The notes: generated by a model not told the origin, from the letters alone. A DNA stretch of 64,000 nt from Clostridiaceae bacterium (GCA_016287385.1 JAEEWM010000002.1:124001-188000); one strand, 5' to 3'. Positions 45,815 through 56,053 are shown, numbered from the stretch's first letter. Numbers and translations: made by a program.

Positions 45815-48433
45815 ATGATGAAAAAATTTATCAGTAGGTTTATTTCGTTCGCGATAGTATCGGCAATGCTTATCTGCGCCGTTCCGGTTATGGCGTCGGC
45901 TGAACCGACAATAAAAGGGGGAATAGGCACCGTCAACCTTACGGTTGCAACGGAACCTTATATTGCTACCGACGGTGCTGCCAGTTATATAGACTTTTCC
46001 GCCGGTACGGTGGGAAAAAATCCCGGGTATCAAACCAATCCCGATAATGTTGAGCTTGTAGGGAGAAACGGCGTTTCGTGGTTTGATGTTACGGAAGGAT
46101 GCTATGTAACCAGTCCGATTTATTCGGGTTACTACAGTATGGTTTTTATTCTTACACATGTATACCGGGTGGAAATTATTGTAGCGACAACCGGAAAAGT
46201 AATAAATGAAAGCTCATGGTTTAAGGCATACGGCGAGGGCGATGACTGGGAATCCGCGGTGGTCGCCACGGTAAACGGTCACGAAGCGACCGTTTCAAAA
46301 TACCGTGATTATTCCATTGGCACGTGCCTGCTTGTTTCGTATACCTTCGATCCCGCAATACCTGACAGTACAAAGGAAATACAGATAGTCGAAGGGCGGA
46401 TAGACGCACCGCGCGGCGGCAGAGCAGCCTCCTTCGAAGCCACCGCCGGAGGTTATCAGAAATATTACGGTATCGATGTTGAAATAGACACCGTAAACGT
46501 TCACGACGGCATAAAATGGCATGATGATACCGATAACAGAAGTCTTGCTGTGGGTGAAACCTTTATTACCGGACATACCTATACCGTGTCTCTTTATTTT
46601 AAGTCCAATAACTATCAGAAGATTAAGCCGAAATTGTATTATATCAATGGAGCAGAAGCTAAGATCGGAAAATCAGATGTTACATACCCGGCCTCGGGTC
46701 TTAACTGTGTTCTTGAATATACCTTCCCGGATATCAGAGAGGCGCCCGATGATTATGTTTCTTTCCAGGTGTACTCACTTGTAGGTCCTATCGCGGGAAT
46801 GACTCCGGCTATGCTTCCTAAGATGAAGGTGACCTGCGATAATAGCCCCGGTTCAAATTGCGAGCTTATACCCAATATCAGCAAATTCTACTATAATGAT
46901 GTTTGTTGGATAAACTCCGCGACATATCAGCCGCTCGATCCTGATGAAGAGTTCAAAAAGGGGGAGCGGTACACACTCATTGTTCCTATAAGGGCAACCG
47001 GGGATAACCGCTTTTCGGTAATTCACGATGAGGACGGCGACCGCTCGAATATGTGGACCACATTTATACCCGAGATCGGTGACAAGGTGATTTCCACCCG
47101 CTGTATTCCCGGGCAGCAGAGTACCGCTGAACTTGACAGGATGGTTCACACATATATAGATTTTCCCGCCTGCGAAGAAATGACGGCGGAAGTGGGCTTT
47201 ACCGTTCAAACACCGAAAGAAAATGTGGTTATAAACAAAACGGTCAATTCAAAATATCCCGAGGATTACAGGGCAAAAAACGTGACCTGGTTTGACGATA
47301 CAACGGAACATGTTATGGAACCGGGCGAAACATTCACCGCCAATCATCGTTACAGCATTATGTTTGAGGCATATACGCGCAGCGGTTGTATGTTCCCTTG
47401 TAATTACGATACTTTTGATGCGAGGGGCGCCTCTATTCCCATAAACGAAGTAAGAGATGGCATTATCTCATATAAAAGCAGTTATGAGGACGGCGACGCG
47501 CCATACCGCTCCTTCCGCGTCACCTGTGATATGGGGCTTTGTAACGATTCTGTAATAGAAGAGGTCTCGCTTTTAATAGAAGCTCCGGTTGCGGGAGCAT
47601 ATCCCTCTTACAGCGCCCTTAACGCGGGCAGCGGTTACCATATAAAAACCTCATGGGAAGGCAATGAGGAGGAATGGTGGCATAATCCTGTTACCTACCG
47701 CTATTACGGCAGAAACGGCGTTCAGTGGTGGGATTGCGATTCGGACAGGGCTCATTTTTATGAAGACGAAACCTTTATAGAGGGTCACCGCTATACTGCC
47801 GTTATTTATGTCGATGCGGACGACGGATACGAATTCTATCACGATAAATGGAATGCGATACTTGCCACCGCAACGGTCAACGGTCAGCCGGCGGAAATCG
47901 AAAACAACAATAGCGAAAATGTTTATCATCAGTGCATAACTTATACCTTTACCTGCGGCGCGGCGCAGGGTTATACCGTTTCGGGAACAGTTAAATCTAC
48001 AAGTGACCCCGATACTCCCGTTACGGTAAGATTGACCAGAGCGGGATATTCAGAACCCGATTATGAAGCCCAAATCTACGGAACCTCTGCTGATTATTCG
48101 TTTGCCTCTGTGGAAAGCGGCAAATATATACTGTATGTGGCAAAGAGCGGGTATACACCGGTCACCCTTACGGTTGACGTGGAGAGCAGTGCCGTAAAAA
48201 AAGATGTGGTTCTTAAAAAATCCGCCGGAGAATCAGACCATACCCCCGGCGATATCAACGGCGACGGCGCGGTCAACAATAAAGACCTCACAAGACTTTT
48301 CCAGTATCTTTCCGATTGGGACGTTGAAGTAAACGCCGCCGCGCTTGACGTAAACGGCGACGGCTCGGTAAACAATAAGGATTTAACAAGGTTGTTCCAG
48401 TACCTTTCCGACTGGGACGTTGAGATTTTCTGA
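45815..48433 (+). CDS. Secreted multi-module protein with carboxypeptidase-regulatory-like domain and dockerin
   Basis: An 872-residue secreted protein. The signal peptide (FISFAIVSAMLICAVPVMASAE) is followed by at least four related modules of 110-150 residues sharing the pattern VxWxDxxxxxxxxxGExFxxGHxYxVxxxF. Then comes a carboxypeptidase-regulatory-like domain (YTVSGTVKSTSDPDTPVTVRL) and a C-terminal dockerin with two DxNGDGxVNNKDLTRLFQYL loops. No catalytic domain is recognisable, so it may be structural or adhesive on a cohesin scaffold. CGGAGGG before the ATG at 45815 sets the start, while the track's GTG reads through this SD. It starts 30 bases after the lipoprotein gene. Confidence 0.85.
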   Translation: MMKKFISRFISFAIVSAMLICAVPVMASAEPTIKGGIGTVNLTVATEPYIATDGAASYIDFSAGTVGKNPGYQTNPDNVELVGRNGVSWFDVTEGCYVTSPIYSGYYSMVFILTHVYRVEIIVATTGKVINESSWFKAYGEGDDWESAVVATVNGHEATVSKYRDYSIGTCLLVSYTFDPAIPDSTKEIQIVEGRIDAPRGGRAASFEATAGGYQKYYGIDVEIDTVNVHDGIKWHDDTDNRSLAVGETFITGHTYTVSLYFKSNNYQKIKPKLYYINGAEAKIGKSDVTYPASGLNCVLEYTFPDIREAPDDYVSFQVYSLVGPIAGMTPAMLPKMKVTCDNSPGSNCELIPNISKFYYNDVCWINSATYQPLDPDEEFKKGERYTLIVPIRATGDNRFSVIHDEDGDRSNMWTTFIPEIGDKVISTRCIPGQQSTAELDRMVHTYIDFPACEEMTAEVGFTVQTPKENVVINKTVNSKYPEDYRAKNVTWFDDTTEHVMEPGETFTANHRYSIMFEAYTRSGCMFPCNYDTFDARGASIPINEVRDGIISYKSSYEDGDAPYRSFRVTCDMGLCNDSVIEEVSLLIEAPVAGAYPSYSALNAGSGYHIKTSWEGNEEEWWHNPVTYRYYGRNGVQWWDCDSDRAHFYEDETFIEGHRYTAVIYVDADDGYEFYHDKWNAILATATVNGQPAEIENNNSENVYHQCITYTFTCGAAQGYTVSGTVKSTSDPDTPVTVRLTRAGYSEPDYEAQIYGTSADYSFASVESGKYILYVAKSGYTPVTLTVDVESSAVKKDVVLKKSAGESDHTPGDINGDGAVNNKDLTRLFQYLSDWDVEVNAAALDVNGDGSVNNKDLTRLFQYLSDWDVEIF

Positions 48434-48486
48434 TTTGCGCCTTCGGCGCACCTAAGGTTGGAAGACATTGATTCGGAGGCAAACAA

Positions 48487-51400
48487 ATGCAAAGTAAAGT
48501 ATCAAAAAGGTTTTTCAGTGCGGCATTGGCGCTGCTTATTCTGGTAGGGATGATACCGGTTTCTTCGCTTATGAGTGCTTCGGCGGATATAATCACAGTC
48601 AGTGCCTTCGACGCGGACGACGTGCTTTACGGACTTACCTATGACGGCGACATTACCATATCTCTGGTAAAGGATATCGATATTCAGGTCGATGAGTCCT
48701 ATGAGTGGGGGTACGACAGCGCCACCGACCGTTGGCTGTGGGCGACCGTCGGTACCGGATACAAGAGACTTAAACTCAACGGACATACGCTCGCCGTTGA
48801 CGACGCTCTGGTCGACACAGCCCGGTACACTACCGAAACGCAGTACAACGTCGAAACAGGGAAAAATGAAGAAGTAGACGTGTTTATCGCAAACGCCTTC
48901 CGTCAGAATGCGGCGCTCATCTGTATCCCGGTCGCTTCGGGTTTATACGTTGACGGAACAGAGGGCGGCAAGGTGATGATGACCGCAAAGATACCCGATA
49001 ACGAACAGATGATGGATAACCGGATCGTTATGCAGCGCGACGTGTTCCTGGTAAGAGGCGGCTCGCTTACCGTTGACGGCGGCACCTATCAGGCGGGCAG
49101 AAGAAAAAATCTGTACGTTAACAAAGCGATAAAATGCGATTCCAACTGGTTTTGGGAACTGAACAGCTTTTATGAAACCACGCATTACTGGGGCTACGGT
49201 GAATACTCTATCAACGGCACCGCGGTTTACGCGTACGGCGGCAGCGCTTCCGTATACGGCGGCACTTTTATAGGTCACGGTTTCGAGATAAACCATCCGG
49301 ACCGCCGAAACGGTGTGCTTGAGATCGTAAGCAGCGCTAGACTCAATTTCTTTGACGGCAACGTTCAGGGCTACAGCGGCGCGAACTGCTTTAAGGTCGG
49401 GGAGAGCGCGATTATGAATTTTTATTCGGGCTGGACGAAGACCTACGCACCCGACCGTTATCTCTGGCCGCGCGGCGAAAAACGTGTAAACGCGGATGAC
49501 AGTTATTGCAGCGCTGTTGACATAGGTTCGGGTAACGCGACCTGCCCCAGATCAAAAACAGGGCGGAGCGAGGAAAGCGCCAACGGCGGTATACTTTACG
49601 CTCCCGAAGAAAGCGCCTCGGTTGACGGTCTGCGCTGGGAAAACGGCTCCGCTTCGCAGAGCACTTACGCGATCGGCGCATCAAAAAAAGCCGTTTTCAA
49701 CTGCGGCGATCTGTATTATAACGGCTACGCCGTCGGCAACGACCGGCACGGTATAGATTACGCGTTTTCTCTTTCCGAGCAGCAGTCTGACGGCAAATGG
49801 AAAGCCGTTACCGGCTGGATATCAAACGGTACGGAAAGAACGGCAGACCTCTTAAAGTTCAGCAGTTATATGTCTCCGGGCGGTACCTATCGTCTGTCGG
49901 CGAAGGCGACCGAACGCTGGTCGTCTACACATAATTTCACCCGCGTCTTTACGGCGTCGGGCAGTTTAAGCTTTACTACCAATCCTCTCACCGTAAACGA
50001 GGTAAGTCTGCGCATAAACGACCCGACCGCCAAAGAGTGGCTCGCTCAGTGTGACGGTGTGACCTGCCTTACCGACGGTTACGGCGTGGAATCAATACAG
50101 TGGTCGCGTGGTTCGCTTACTTATCCCGCCGATGAGACAGTTGTCGCCGAATCGGGCGTAGAGTATACGGCGAAGGTCACCTTAAGTTTGAACAAAGGCG
50201 TGGCGATCGCCTCAAAGCCGTCCGCAAAGGTCAATAACTCCCCGGCGGCAATTTCCGTAAGCGGCAACAAGATCATCATTATCTATACCTTCCCGGAGAC
50301 CGCAAACATTATCAGCAGTGTGGAATTTAATATCACGCCTCCGTCCGAAGGCAAAACGCCCTCCTTTACAACCGATATCCCCGCGGGCAAGCACTTTACG
50401 AAGACAGAGTTGCGGTATTATGAATCGGAGGACGGGGAAGAATATACTCAGATGAGCGCTCTTACTCCGTTCGTACTTGGCAGATATTACAAAGCGGAAA
50501 TTGACATCGCGGCGAACGACGGATATGAATTTACCGTGAATGCCTGGGGCGTGTCCGTTGAACCGGATATTTACGCCACTGTCAACGGTATCCGGTGCAC
50601 GACTGAAAAGATATACGGAAGCGTGCCGCAGGAAGAGGCGACCGTTATCTGCGAGTTCGGTCCGCTTTATAAGGATGATTCAATAAAAACGGTCGGGGTC
50701 GTCGGGGTCGACGCGCCCTATCCCGGCAAAACGCCCGATTACTTCGTCTATGCGGCTGGCGAAGGCTACGCTGTCGACCTTGATGAAAACGGCGATACGA
50801 CCCTGAACGGAGTTTTCTGGTTCTATCGGAAAAGCGGAAATACGGTTCTTATGGCGCCGGATGAGCCGTTCAAGGCAGGCGCGGAGTATACAGTCAATGT
50901 GATTCTGATGTCGACCGGCAACAGCCGCTTTGCCACAGATGCCGGCGGAAACCCGCAGGTCAGCGCGGCGGTCGGCGAAAACGCGGCGACTGTCGGTACC
51001 TTCGGCGATAAACCCGCAAAAGACCGGATATGCGTTTCATATACTTTCCCGTGGGAGGTCGTGGATGTTTCCGTAATTGAGGTAAACGATATGACTCTGC
51101 CGCTGGCAGGCGCTCATCCTGATTATAAACTGTCGGTCGGCAACAGTGAGTTGTATGAGATAAGGAACGTTCAGTGGTATCAGGGCAGCTACGAATCAGG
51201 AACTCCCATTTTTGAAGATGACACATTCGCACCGTCCGATTCCTATGCCGTTGAGATCCGCGTATCGCGCAAAATGGCGGGTCAGCTGGTTATCTCAAAA
51301 TTTGCAAGTCCCGTAACCGTTTGCTTTAACGGAGTACAAGTGGATAGCAACAGTATTATGGCTAACCAAACCGACGTATATATTTTTATGAACTTCAATA

Positions 51401-51621
51401 CCAAGGGCGGCGGCAGCGGCCAGCCTCATATCCCCGGCGATATCAACGGTGACGGGGCGGTCAATAATAAAGACTTAACAAGACTGTTCCAATATCTTTC
51501 CGATTGGGACGTTGAAGTAAACGCCGCCGCGCTTGACGTAAACGGCGACGGAAGCGTCAACAATAAGGATTTAACAAGGTTGTTCCAGTACCTTTCCGAT
51601 TGGGACGTTGAGATTTTCTGA
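48487..51621 (+). CDS. Secreted beta-helix-like protein with repeat modules and dockerin
   Basis: A 1044-residue secreted protein. The signal peptide (FFSAALALLILVGMIPVSSLMSASA) is followed by an N-terminal region of about 350 residues with right-handed beta-helix flavour (RGGSLTVDGGTYQAG, YGGSASVYGGTFIGHG). Several modules of the same VxWxxG...GxxYxxxV type as in the gene before follow, then the dockerin. Beta helices are common in polysaccharide lyases and adhesins, but no lyase active site can be pointed to. The dockerin DNA is nearly identical to that of the preceding gene, including 50 or more consecutive identical bases. It is followed by a repeat mosaic. Confidence 0.85.
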   Translation: MQSKVSKRFFSAALALLILVGMIPVSSLMSASADIITVSAFDADDVLYGLTYDGDITISLVKDIDIQVDESYEWGYDSATDRWLWATVGTGYKRLKLNGHTLAVDDALVDTARYTTETQYNVETGKNEEVDVFIANAFRQNAALICIPVASGLYVDGTEGGKVMMTAKIPDNEQMMDNRIVMQRDVFLVRGGSLTVDGGTYQAGRRKNLYVNKAIKCDSNWFWELNSFYETTHYWGYGEYSINGTAVYAYGGSASVYGGTFIGHGFEINHPDRRNGVLEIVSSARLNFFDGNVQGYSGANCFKVGESAIMNFYSGWTKTYAPDRYLWPRGEKRVNADDSYCSAVDIGSGNATCPRSKTGRSEESANGGILYAPEESASVDGLRWENGSASQSTYAIGASKKAVFNCGDLYYNGYAVGNDRHGIDYAFSLSEQQSDGKWKAVTGWISNGTERTADLLKFSSYMSPGGTYRLSAKATERWSSTHNFTRVFTASGSLSFTTNPLTVNEVSLRINDPTAKEWLAQCDGVTCLTDGYGVESIQWSRGSLTYPADETVVAESGVEYTAKVTLSLNKGVAIASKPSAKVNNSPAAISVSGNKIIIIYTFPETANIISSVEFNITPPSEGKTPSFTTDIPAGKHFTKTELRYYESEDGEEYTQMSALTPFVLGRYYKAEIDIAANDGYEFTVNAWGVSVEPDIYATVNGIRCTTEKIYGSVPQEEATVICEFGPLYKDDSIKTVGVVGVDAPYPGKTPDYFVYAAGEGYAVDLDENGDTTLNGVFWFYRKSGNTVLMAPDEPFKAGAEYTVNVILMSTGNSRFATDAGGNPQVSAAVGENAATVGTFGDKPAKDRICVSYTFPWEVVDVSVIEVNDMTLPLAGAHPDYKLSVGNSELYEIRNVQWYQGSYESGTPIFEDDTFAPSDSYAVEIRVSRKMAGQLVISKFASPVTVCFNGVQVDSNSIMANQTDVYIFMNFNTKGGGSGQPHIPGDINGDGAVNNKDLTRLFQYLSDWDVEVNAAALDVNGDGSVNNKDLTRLFQYLSDWDVEIF

Positions 51622-51639
51622 TTTAATTACATAGGGGCG

Positions 51640-51870
51640 ATTCATAAGTAGCCCGCAAGGAAGATGTCAGACACAATGTGCGGCGGTGAATTCACCGCCG
51701 CATAATCATTCTGAGGACAGCCGGGGACGTCTGTCCCTACGATATTTAATTGGTATTTTGTAGGGTCAGGCGTCCCCGACATCCCGAAACATAAAAACCG
51801 GGTTTATGCGGGCATCGACTCCTACGGCGTACCGATTAGATATCTGTTTGTAGGGACGGATATTATCCGC
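51640..51870. repeat. Mosaic of hairpin modules downstream of the second dockerin gene
   Basis: This gap reuses modules from 5337-5902, some inverted. The GGACAG...CTGTCC unit lies at about 51715-51735. GTAGGG-bounded GGCGTCCCCGACATCCC and the AAAACCGGG...GGGCATCGAC unit with CCTACGGCGTA also appear. Together with the shared palindrome it shows that the 3' flanks of the dockerin genes at 6003 and 51621 are homologous. No gene is present in 51622-52047. Confidence 0.75.
51679..51702. repeat. 24-bp perfect palindrome, second copy
   Basis: Identical to the inner 24 bp of 5906-5931 (half TGCGGCGGTGAA). In both places it follows an ATGTCAGA string and precedes AATCATT and the GGACAGCCGG module. 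Confidence 0.85.
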
Positions 51871-51936
51871 CCGTTTCTATATTGCGGCGAAGGTACGCAT
51901 ACCGTTTGAAAGCCGATATCAGCCCTCTATAATCTA

Positions 51937-51974
51937 TTTTGATATCTTGATATCATGATATCAAGATATCAAAA
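51937..51974. repeat. 38-bp perfect palindrome made of GATATC units
   Basis: Each half reads TTTTGATATCTTGATATCA on its own strand, with no loop. It consists of four GATATC hexamers spaced every 8 bp. Confidence 0.9.
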
Positions 51975-51983
51975 TTCGGGAGG

Positions 51984-52020
51984 CGAAAAAACGTCCGGCG
52001 GATAAAGACCGCCGGACGTT
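51984..52020 (-). terminator. Terminator of the rnf operon
   Basis: On the minus strand the 12-bp stem AACGTCCGGCGG / CCGCCGGACGTT is followed by a T run (CGTTTTTTCG). It sits 28 bases after the stop of the leucine-rich gene. Confidence 0.85.
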
Positions 52021-52047
52021 GTGCTTTATAAATGTGTCTTTACAAAT

Positions 52048-53430
52048 CTATCTGTCGTACTTACTGAACGATTCGGCAAGTTCGGTACAGTTCTTATCGT
52101 GGAACATACCTATCATTGCGAAATACCGCTCGTGCGTGCGCCAGCCCTGATCGACCGAGCCCTTGCCTTCGGTCACGATTCTGGCGTCGGGATGAAGCTC
52201 GCGCAATCTGTTCAACTGCTCTGCCGGAATCGGCGTATGCTCTATCCATATACGCTCAAGCATAGGCAGTTCGTAAAGCGGGGAAATATCTCTCACGTTG
52301 TGCAGGTAGCTGACGTTCGCGTCGACAAGCTCTTTGCAGGAGGCGAGCGGCGAGAGGTCGTTAAGCAGGTGACTGTTTACAAATAATTCTATGTAGTGCA
52401 GATGCTTCATTTTTGCCACGGGTGTAAGGTCGGAAACCTGGTTATCCGCGAGAATAAGTATCCTCAGCTCCGGCAGATAATCGCCCAGTACCGAAATATC
52501 GGTGACCGCCTGATGACCGATATCGAGCGCCTGCAAATCGGTGCAGTATTTTAGCACCTCGATATCCTTTGAGGTGAGCCGCGTATGGCTGTAATCGTAT
52601 ATCAGCACCGAAAACGCGACGGCGTCGGTTTTAAGCGACCAGCGCCCCATATGTACGCGCCATACCACTTTTACGCCGGGCAAATCGGAGCGCAGGGCGT
52701 CCATCTCCTCGTTTGTGGCGCCGCAGTCCGACATATCGAGCCGCGTAAGCTTTGTAAAAAGCGGAGCGTACTGACGCATTAAATCGGGAGTCGCCCGTTT
52801 ATTGCCCGAAAGATCGAGCTCGGTTATATCCGAGCTGTACTTTTGTCCCAAAAGCTCGATTTCCCAACCGAAGTCTACGCCCGGAAACTCTTTTACAAGC
52901 TCGGTTTGCAGTTCAAAGGGTATATCCTTGCCGTGCAGATTAACCGCGGTTATGAACGGCAGTTCTTTGAGCGCCGCCGAAAGCCCGGTATAATCGGTGA
53001 TATCCTTGCCGGTCAAATCGATTTCGTTCACGTCTCTCGGCAGTAATTCGCCGAATACCGGAACGTAGCATTTATAACGTACGTCCACACCCGGCAGACC
53101 CTTTATGAGTTTCTGTTCCTCTTCCGCCAATACCGGGTATTCGCCGAGCTCCAGCTTTTGGAGCTTGCCAAACGGCGCAAGCTTTTCTATAAGCTCATCG
53201 ACCGAGGAAATATCGGCGCCGACGAGGTCGATTTCCTTTGCGTCCGCGTTTATTCTCTGACCGTAAATTTCTATCGGTCTTGTTGAGTAAAAGTAGAATA
53301 CCACGATCGAGCCGGTGATAAGCGCGGCGGCAAGAAGTCTTGCTATAAGCCAAAAAATCCTCCGGCGTTTATTCTTCACGCGCACTGTTTCCGGGGCTGT
53401 CGAAGGCTTCAGATGTTTAGCTTCTGACAT
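52048..53430 (-). CDS. Membrane-anchored leucine-rich repeat protein at the end of the rnf operon
   Basis: A 460-residue protein. A basic cytoplasmic start leads to one membrane helix ([23 protein letters not shown], about 29-51). The extracytoplasmic part starts with three similar blocks of about 70 residues ([45 protein letters not shown], each ending [24 protein letters not shown]). Leucine-rich repeats follow ([39 protein letters not shown]). Function is unknown. It overlaps rnfB by 14 bases and so is very probably made with the Rnf complex. No cofactor motif is present, so it is more likely an accessory or unrelated envelope protein than an electron carrier. Confidence 0.8.
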   Translation of the reverse strand: MSEAKHLKPSTAPETVRVKNKRRRIFWLIARLLAAALITGSIVVFYFYSTRPIEIYGQRINADAKEIDLVGADISSVDELIEKLAPFGKLQKLELGEYPVLAEEEQKLIKGLPGVDVRYKCYVPVFGELLPRDVNEIDLTGKDITDYTGLSAALKELPFITAVNLHGKDIPFELQTELVKEFPGVDFGWEIELLGQKYSSDITELDLSGNKRATPDLMRQYAPLFTKLTRLDMSDCGATNEEMDALRSDLPGVKVVWRVHMGRWSLKTDAVAFSVLIYDYSHTRLTSKDIEVLKYCTDLQALDIGHQAVTDISVLGDYLPELRILILADNQVSDLTPVAKMKHLHYIELFVNSHLLNDLSPLASCKELVDANVSYLHNVRDISPLYELPMLERIWIEHTPIPAEQLNRLRELHPDARIVTEGKGSVDQGWRTHERYFAMIGMFHDKNCTELAESFSKYDR

Positions 53431-54205
53431 CGATTATCGCCTTTCTCGGACAGGAGTCCCTGCATTTTCCGCAGGCGGTGCAGAGCGAATAATCAATTAC
53501 CGCGAGATTATCGGTTACTTTTATCGCGCCGGCTTCACACTCGCGCTCACATTTGCCGCAGGCGATACATGAGCCCTCGCAAACCTTTACGACCAGCGGA
53601 CCTTTTTTCTTATTTGAACAGTTTACTCTTACTTTTGTGCCCTTCGGGACAAGCTTTATTACGGATTTGGGACAGACCGAGGCACACTTGCCGCAACCGC
53701 CGCAAATATCCTCGCAAATGACCGGGACGCCGTCTTTAAGCGTGATCGCGCCGAAGGAGCAGGCGCGCATACAGTCGCCGAAGCCCAAACAGCCGAACTC
53801 GCAGGCAACAGGCCCGCCGCCGGCGAGAGCCGCCGCCGCGCAGGTGTTAAAACCGGTGTATTCAAAGGTGGTCTTTACTTTATCGGGTCTGCCGCCGCAG
53901 GCAATAAAGGCGACTTTTTCCTGCGCGGTAACGCTGACGCCCAGCACTTCGCCGAGCGCCTTGGCGGTGTTTTCGCCGCCGGGCGCGCATTTGTCCGGTT
54001 CGGCTTCACCCGCGGCAAGGGCCGCGGCGTAGCCGTCGCACCCGCTGAAACCGCAGGCGCCGCAGTTTGCGCCGGGCAGACATTCTCTTATTTTGACTTG
54101 TTTTTCATCCACCGGCACGCTCATGAACTTATCCGCAAAGGTAAGTCCGAGACCTAAAACAACGCCGATAGCCAGAACTATTATAACAGGTATGAGTATT
54201 TCCAC
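53417..54205 (-). CDS. rnfB: Rnf complex subunit B (iron-sulfur protein)
   Basis: A 262-residue ferredoxin-interacting subunit of the Rnf complex, which couples reduced ferredoxin to NAD reduction and ion pumping. One N-terminal membrane helix is followed by the 4Fe-4S domain [19 protein letters not shown]. Ferredoxin-type clusters follow, including [24 protein letters not shown] and [12 protein letters not shown]. The GTG start sits behind GGGGG. A 4-base gap separates it from rnfA. Confidence 0.95.
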   Translation of the reverse strand: MEILIPVIIVLAIGVVLGLGLTFADKFMSVPVDEKQVKIRECLPGANCGACGFSGCDGYAAALAAGEAEPDKCAPGGENTAKALGEVLGVSVTAQEKVAFIACGGRPDKVKTTFEYTGFNTCAAAALAGGGPVACEFGCLGFGDCMRACSFGAITLKDGVPVICEDICGGCGKCASVCPKSVIKLVPKGTKVRVNCSNKKKGPLVVKVCEGSCIACGKCERECEAGAIKVTDNLAVIDYSLCTACGKCRDSCPRKAIIDVRS

Positions 54206-54209
54206 AGTC

Positions 54210-54794
54210 TTAACCCCCTATTCCGGCAAAGCCCAGGAAGGCGAGCGATACGAGTGCCGCCGCAATAAGCGTTATGGGCAGTCCTTTTAAGAATTCGGGA
54301 ACGTCCGCGTCGTCAAGCTTCTGCCTTACTCCCGCGAACAGCACCATCGCGAGCATGAAACCGATACCCGCGGCAAACGCGCTTACGAGTGAAGAAAGGA
54401 AGCCCCGCTCGTTCTGAATATTCAGCATAGTGATACCGAGTACCGCGCAGTTGGTGGTGATAAGCGGCAGGTAAATACCGAGAGCGTTATAAACGGGTTT
54501 AATAAACTTTTTGAGCACCATTTCAATGAGCTGTACCAAAGCGGCGATTACCAGTATGAAAACCACCGTTTCAAGATAGGTGTAGTCGGGGTACAGCAGA
54601 TAATGGTAAATAGGGTGCGTAACGGCGGTGGCAGCCACCATTACGAGCGTTACCGCAACGCTCATTGAAAACGCGGTGTTAAGCTTTTTGGAAACGCCGA
54701 GGAACGGACAGATACCCAAAAACTTTGAAAGCACCATGTTATTGGTGAGCACACCGGCAAGCATGATAAGACATACGGCGGTAAGTTTACTCAT
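54210..54794 (-). CDS. rnfA: Rnf complex subunit A
   Basis: A 194-residue integral membrane subunit with six helices, homologous to RnfE. Conserved [21 protein letters not shown] and [15 protein letters not shown] are present. The latter cysteine region helps coordinate the buried iron-sulfur site between RnfA and RnfE. It overlaps rnfE by 8 bases. Confidence 0.96.
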   Translation of the reverse strand: MSKLTAVCLIMLAGVLTNNMVLSKFLGICPFLGVSKKLNTAFSMSVAVTLVMVAATAVTHPIYHYLLYPDYTYLETVVFILVIAALVQLIEMVLKKFIKPVYNALGIYLPLITTNCAVLGITMLNIQNERGFLSSLVSAFAAGIGFMLAMVLFAGVRQKLDDADVPEFLKGLPITLIAAALVSLAFLGFAGIGG

Positions 54795-55482
54795 CGTCCG
54801 TCACCTCCCCGCTTGCTGTTTGCACACTCGCGCAGATACCTTTTGAGGGACAGTTTTCACAGCCGAGGCGTTCGACCGGCTTTTTGCCCTGTTTTTTTGC
54901 TATGGCGTTTGAAACCGCCACAAGTATACCGAATACGAAAAAGCCGCCCGGCGGAAGCAGAAATACTATCATCGGGCTAATGAACTTCGACGTCACCGGC
55001 AAGGCGAAAACGGTGCCGGCGCCGAGCAGTTCGCGTATGGCGCCCATTACCGTTATTACCGCGGTGAAGCCCAGCCCCATACCGAGTCCGTCAAGCAGAC
55101 TCGGAAGTATCGGGTTTTTAGAGGCGAACGCCTCCGCGCGCCCGAGTATTATGCAGTTTACGACGATGAGCGGCAGATAAATGCCGAGCGCAGCGTCAAG
55201 CGAGGGCGTAAACGCCTTGACAAGCATTTGTACCACGCTTACGAAGCCGGCGATAATTGTTATAAACGCCGGTATTCTTACCTTATCGGGTATTACGTTG
55301 CGAAGCGCCGCTATGGCGACGTTCGAGCAGATAAGCACCAGCGTTGCCGCAAGTCCCATACCTATGCCGTTTATGGCAGCGGTGGTTATGGCAAGCGTCG
55401 GACATGTGCCGAGTACCAGACGCAGGGTCGGGTTTTCTTTGAGTAATCCGTTTGTGAAAATACTTAAATTCTTACTTTTCAA
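54787..55482 (-). CDS. rnfE: Rnf complex subunit E
   Basis: An integral membrane subunit with the paired motifs KENPTLRLVLGTCPTLA and GIYLPLIVVNCIILGRAEAFA. A cysteine-containing tail (CENCPSKGIC) ends the protein and is unusual for basic RnfE. The track's GTG start touches AGGAGG, leaving no spacing, so I use the TTG at 55482 (231 residues). It overlaps rnfG by about 11 bases. Confidence 0.92.
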   Translation of the reverse strand: MKSKNLSIFTNGLLKENPTLRLVLGTCPTLAITTAAINGIGMGLAATLVLICSNVAIAALRNVIPDKVRIPAFITIIAGFVSVVQMLVKAFTPSLDAALGIYLPLIVVNCIILGRAEAFASKNPILPSLLDGLGMGLGFTAVITVMGAIRELLGAGTVFALPVTSKFISPMIVFLLPPGGFFVFGILVAVSNAIAKKQGKKPVERLGCENCPSKGICASVQTASGEVTDDE

Positions 55483-56053
55483 CGTTTTCACCCTCCTGCG
55501 TTTTGATTATTGCGTTACTGTAAGAAAGCGCCTCGTTTACCGCGCTTGTTACGCCGGTAGACGTTATGGTAGCGCCCGTTACGGCTTTGATTTCGTTTGA
55601 ATCGGGATTTGATTTTACAACGGTGAGTTTTCCCGATTTACCCGAGTACTGACCGTAGAAATCTTCCTTTGCGGCGTTTTGACCGAGTCCCGGGGTCTCG
55701 CCCGATACGTCGAGTATCTCGACCGCCTTGACCGTTTTATCCGGCAGTACGGCGGTCATCACTTCCACCTTGCCGCCGTAACCGTTCGCGCCGGTTATGA
55801 AAATATATCCCGTTATATTACCGGAGTCGCTTGCGACGTAATAGGTGATTTCCTTACCGTTTGCGTCAAAGGTTTTTTCCTCGTAGCTTTCGGCTTTAAG
55901 CACCCGCGCCATAGCTTTTTCACGGTTCTCGTTGTTGATTTTTTCGATTTTGTTTTTGGTTATCATGTTTGTGGAGCTGAGCGCAAGAGACACCACAAGA
56001 CAAATAGCCGCCAGAATTATTACGGGGTAGAGAAATCTGAAAACTTTACTCAT
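55472..56053 (-). CDS. rnfG: Rnf complex subunit G (FMN-binding)
   Basis: A 193-residue subunit with one N-terminal membrane helix and an extracytoplasmic FMN-binding domain. FMN is bound covalently to a threonine in AVTGATITSTGVTSAV. GGKVEVMTAV and GETPGLGQ are family features. AAGGAGG precedes the ATG. Its start overlaps the end of rnfD. Confidence 0.94.
   Translation of the reverse strand: MSKVFRFLYPVIILAAICLVVSLALSSTNMITKNKIEKINNENREKAMARVLKAESYEEKTFDANGKEITYYVASDSGNITGYIFITGANGYGGKVEVMTAVLPDKTVKAVEILDVSGETPGLGQNAAKEDFYGQYSGKSGKLTVVKSNPDSNEIKAVTGATITSTGVTSAVNEALSYSNAIIKTQEGENVEK

Noticed and set aside
48436-48453. Strong terminator between the two dockerin genes
   Set aside because: A short TGCGCC/GGCGCA hairpin is present but no T run follows. 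The genes may be co-transcribed, so I did not call a terminator.
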